Origin: an uncultured Lachnospiraceae bacterium
Lineage (GTDB): Bacteria; Bacillota; Clostridia; Lachnospirales; Lachnospiraceae
Reading direction: 5' to 3'
Length of the DNA stretch: 64,000 nt
NCBI GenBank assembly: GCA_910587095.1
Contig: CAJUMJ010000029.1
Location: 1-64,000 of the forward strand
Part shown: piece by piece, positions 61,510-64,000 of the stretch
How positions within the stretch are numbered: the stretch's first letter is position 1
Layout of the letters: each line of letters opens with the position of its first letter
Made by a program: the position numbers and the translations under genes
Notes under the pieces: generated by a model
Seen by the model: the letters and a program-made list of their open reading frames with translations, nothing else
Told to the model about the DNA's origin: nothing
The model's database searches: none

Positions 61510-62325
61510 ATGTATCATTTTACTGACGACTGCCTGATCGGTGTGGAGAAAATCGACAACGAGCACCGGGAGCTGTTTCGCATCATAAACGAGACACATG
61601 AACTGCTGGACAACCAGATTTTGAATGACAAATATGACCGCATTTTGGAAACGCTGGATCGTTTGGAGGAGTACGCCGAGGTTCATTTCCGGCACGAGGA
61701 GGAGTACATGGCAAGCATCCGACACCCTGAGCTGGCCTTACAAAAGCAACAGCATCTCTTCTTCCGCGATAAAATAAACGGCATCACGAACTCCTTTTCA
61801 TCCGACCTCGCCCAGCAGGCGATGCTGGATGATTTGCTGCGGTATCTTGTCACCTGGCTGTACCGCCACATCATCAGCTCGGATCTGATGATCGGCAAAT
61901 TAAAGCCCTCACAGGAGCGGACAGTGCCCTCTTTCTCCGACGAGTACGTGACAAATATTCCGCTCGTCGACAAAGAGCACAGAGAACTGTTCCGCATCAT
62001 CGGCGAAGTGTACCGCGTCATGATGGATGAACTCGCCTTTGACAAATACGACGAGATCGTTCATCTTCTGGAGGAACTGCGCGAGTACACCAAATTCCAC
62101 TTCCAGGATGAGGAACTTTATATGGAAAGCATTCATTACGAGGGACTGCCTGCGCAGAAAAGGGCGCACGAGGCGTTCGTGTCAAGGCTCGAGGAAATGG
62201 ATTTAGAGCATATAGATGAAAACCAGCAGGAAACGCTGGAAGATCTGATGGAGTTTCTGACGGAGTGGCTGGTGAACCACATCTTACATACGGACAAGAA
62301 GATACCGACGGGGGCGCAAGTCTAG
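61510..62325 (+). CDS. Tandem two-domain bacteriohemerythrin
   Basis: A 271-residue soluble protein with two hemerythrin domains (about 1-130 and 140-262), each with the di-iron site residues: first DNEHRELF, HFRHEEEYM, QQHLFF and YRHIISSD; second DKEHRELF, HFQDEELYM, RAHEAF and VNHILHTD. Such proteins bind O2 (or sense it) with a di-iron centre. The start at 61510 has ACGGAGG upstream; the open frame to 61492 is not used. It lies back to back with the truncated chemoreceptor. It may store or sense oxygen for an anaerobe. Confidence 0.92.
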   Translation: MYHFTDDCLIGVEKIDNEHRELFRIINETHELLDNQILNDKYDRILETLDRLEEYAEVHFRHEEEYMASIRHPELALQKQQHLFFRDKINGITNSFSSDLAQQAMLDDLLRYLVTWLYRHIISSDLMIGKLKPSQERTVPSFSDEYVTNIPLVDKEHRELFRIIGEVYRVMMDELAFDKYDEIVHLLEELREYTKFHFQDEELYMESIHYEGLPAQKRAHEAFVSRLEEMDLEHIDENQQETLEDLMEFLTEWLVNHILHTDKKIPTGAQV

Positions 62326-62355
62326 CGCCCCTCTTCTTTCTCTCCCTGCTGTCGG

Positions 62356-62808
62356 CTATATCGTTTTTCCCCCTGTCTGCTGGTATTCTCTCAGTTTCCG
62401 GTTCAGATGCTCGGATTCTCTTTTATGCAGCCCCCATATCACAGAGGAAACCACGACAAAGACAATCAAAATCCCCGATATCATACCCGCCAGCATAAAA
62501 ATGTTTTCAATGTCCATCCATTCAAACAGATAGCCGCCGCCCAGCACAACCACATTGATATAAAGATAATGAAGTCCTTTATTAAGCGCTTCCCGCCTGC
62601 GGCTGATTTCCCGATAAGGGTGAATAAAGTTGCCAAGGCTGCACACAAACGCCAACGCCAGAAGCTGCCACAAGATATCTGCTTCCAGAAGCATATCATT
62701 AGGCCAGAACACCTTGTTATATACCGCACAGACGAAAACGCTGCCCGTCGTGACCATGCAGAAGGTCAAAAACAGTTCCGCAATTCTTTTTTTTACACGT
62801 TCCGACAT
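62356..62808 (-). CDS. DUF3021 membrane protein
   Basis: A 150-residue protein with four helices (about 8-32, 42-62, 76-96, 106-128 from the chosen start), matching DUF3021, a family that pairs with LytTR regulators in Firmicutes. The start at 62808 has GAGGAT upstream; a GTG at 62874 that overlaps the LytTR stop (GTGA) would add 22 residues and is possible by coupling. It probably holds or releases the LytTR partner at the membrane. Confidence 0.85.
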   Translation of the reverse strand: MSERVKKRIAELFLTFCMVTTGSVFVCAVYNKVFWPNDMLLEADILWQLLALAFVCSLGNFIHPYREISRRREALNKGLHYLYINVVVLGGGYLFEWMDIENIFMLAGMISGILIVFVVVSSVIWGLHKRESEHLNRKLREYQQTGGKTI

Positions 62809-62870
62809 ATAGATCCTCATTTCCGCGCCGCTTTCCGCGCCTGTTTTTCGTTTCACCGTCTCCGCTTTCC

Positions 62871-63308
62871 TCACACGTCAAGTCTCTTTTTGAGCGCCGG
62901 CACATACTGTCTGGAAATCATAAGCTTCTCCCCGTTCCTCATTTGCGCCTCAAAGCGTCCGCCGAAGTCCGGCGCAAACTGTTTCACCTTGGCCAAATTG
63001 ATAATCACCGATTTGGATGCCCGGAAAAAGTCCGTATTGGCGTACTTTGCCTCAATCTCATACAGTTTATATCTGACCTCGAATACATCCTGTTCCAGAT
63101 AGAGAAACACCTTGTTGTCAACGGCTTCAAAATAATAGATATCTCCCGCGTCAATCTGTCTGATCTTATCGTTGTCCGTGACCGTAAACTTTCCGCGCCT
63201 CATTTTTAACTCGTGAATCATACGAAGCAGCGCCTCGTCAAGGTCCCTGCACTTTACAATGATTTCCTCCTCTTCCCCGGGAGCAACATCCTGTATTGTT
63301 ATCTTCAT
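62871..63308 (-). CDS. LytTR-domain DNA-binding regulator
   Basis: A 145-residue protein with a C-terminal LytTR domain (about 48-145): IYYFEAVDNKVFLYLEQD, FFRASKSVIINLAKVKQFAP and MISRQYVPALKKRL. It has no receiver domain. An upstream ATG at 63320 is an alternative start. It is coupled to the DUF3021 gene, and the pair is a known simple membrane-linked regulation unit (LtrDE-like). The target genes are unknown; autoregulation is likely. Confidence 0.9.
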   Translation of the reverse strand: MKITIQDVAPGEEEEIIVKCRDLDEALLRMIHELKMRRGKFTVTDNDKIRQIDAGDIYYFEAVDNKVFLYLEQDVFEVRYKLYEIEAKYANTDFFRASKSVIINLAKVKQFAPDFGGRFEAQMRNGEKLMISRQYVPALKKRLDV

Positions 63309-63341
63309 CTTCTCTTCCATTCCGTCGTAAGACTTATTTTC

Positions 63342-63896
63342 TTACTTTCCCCTTGCCACTCTCGCCGGATACCATCGCTGAAACCATACCGTAAAAATCC
63401 CCATAAAAACAGGGAGTATGGAATTGACCAGCCATGTCAGGTGGCTTAAATCCGACCGCATCAAAAACCAGCTAAAAACTGCCGTGGCAAGATAAAGGAT
63501 TCCCCAAAGCATAGTCAAAATACGGTTTGTCCTGACAAAAAGCCTGTTTTTAAGGGCATCCTCTCCGCCATAGCCGTTCATGGAATAGTGGGCCGTAAGC
63601 GGTATCCCCTTTCCCGGACAGGAGATCATCCACATCACGCCAAAAGCCAGATAGGATAACGGCAGCATGTTATTTTCAGATGCGCCTGCCAGTATCGCAA
63701 CGGAAAATCCCTGCACAAGCGCACCACCAAGCACGTCGTAAATCGTTTTTCTGTGCCGGTAATAGACAAGCGGCACAAGCGCGCAAGCCAGGATAACGGC
63801 CAGACAGCCGATCTGTCTGTTTACCGAGACAGCCACCCAAAATACAATCCACGGAATTAACAGGATGTTCATGTCGGTGTCCTTCTGTGCGGGCAT
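63342..63896 (-). CDS. Membrane protein of unknown function
   Basis: A 184-residue protein with about five hydrophobic helices (for example NILLIPWIVFWVAVSV, LAVILACALVPLVYY, LGGALVQGFSVAILAGA, YLAFGVMWMISC, ILTMLWGILYLATAVFSWFL) and a segment SMNGYGGEDALKNRLFVRTN between helices. The start at 63896 follows GGAGAAGG; the frame stays open to the window edge at 63998, so a longer form, or a start outside, is not excluded. It is spaced 33 bases from the LytTR gene and may be in the same transcript. I do not recognise the family. Confidence 0.65.
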   Translation of the reverse strand: MPAQKDTDMNILLIPWIVFWVAVSVNRQIGCLAVILACALVPLVYYRHRKTIYDVLGGALVQGFSVAILAGASENNMLPLSYLAFGVMWMISCPGKGIPLTAHYSMNGYGGEDALKNRLFVRTNRILTMLWGILYLATAVFSWFLMRSDLSHLTWLVNSILPVFMGIFTVWFQRWYPARVARGK

Positions 63897-64000
63897 TTCC
63901 TTCTCCCGCTTTGTCCGCGTATGGGAGCCCGCAAAGCAGGTATCCCATTTCAGCATCAGATTAAAATCTCCCTTCACATGATAAAGCCCCTGCATCATGG

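Noticed and set aside
1..64000. CRISPR arrays, tRNA or rRNA genes
   Set aside because: No regularly spaced repeats and no cloverleaf or rRNA-like sequence were found by reading; a dedicated search would be decisive.

Overview
The window is a piece of a Firmicutes chromosome, most likely a gut Lachnospiraceae (class Clostridia). The main evidence is the conserved ylxM-ffh-rpsP-khpA-rimM-trmD-rplS / rbgA-rnhB-ylqG-ylqH order known from Bacillus and Clostridia, Gram-positive type signal peptidases, AGGAGG ribosome binding sites, sigma-A promoters, and an accessory part rich in sugar-use genes, chemoreceptors and two-component kinases. No rRNA, tRNA or CRISPR array was seen.

Left part (1-3.5 kb), accessory and AT-rich: a frame-broken small ORF, a small ORF with a large serine recombinase (the end of an integrated element), an intact type II toxin-antitoxin pair, and the remnant of an ABC-2 permease. 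From 3.5 to 10.6 kb lies one carbohydrate island on the minus strand: a YesL-like membrane protein, then solute-binding lipoprotein, two permeases, LacI regulator and a GH127 beta-L-arabinofuranosidase, with LacI-type operators in front of the binding protein gene. A second, decayed copy of the toxin-antitoxin locus with the same downstream sequence and hairpin sits just beyond the island, so the island is bracketed by direct repeats about 8 kb apart.

From 11 to 24.4 kb: a two-TM potassium channel with a C-terminal ryanodine-receptor (RyR) domain, a GH2 enzyme and an AraC regulator that have both lost their 5' ends at one deletion scar, a BvgS-like hybrid histidine kinase, a MATE exporter, and an ABC export system whose one permease carries an XRE DNA-binding domain at its own N-terminus.

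From 24.6 to 58 kb the window is mainly core genome: malY-gpsA-plsY-der, divergent prs, a large histidine kinase with its OmpR regulator, then a long block on the minus strand (pgeF, yraN, FlhB-like, FliK-like, rnhB, two lepB around rbgA, rplS, trmD, rimM, khpA, rpsP, ffh, ylxM). A PocR-domain soluble chemoreceptor and a DUF1905 plus C39-like protein follow, then GH25, YitT, ilvA, ftsY, smc, rnc, acpP, plsX, rpmF, yceD. Several intergenic gaps of this block hold large, related hairpin elements.

Right end (58-64 kb): an intact membrane chemoreceptor, a second chemoreceptor that has lost its 5' end, a tandem two-domain hemerythrin, and a LytTR regulator with its DUF3021 membrane partner. The most unusual items are the K+ channel with the RyR domain, the XRE-permease fusion, the duplicated toxin-antitoxin scar around the arabinoside island, the orphan FliK-like/FlhB-like pair, and the intergenic hairpin family.
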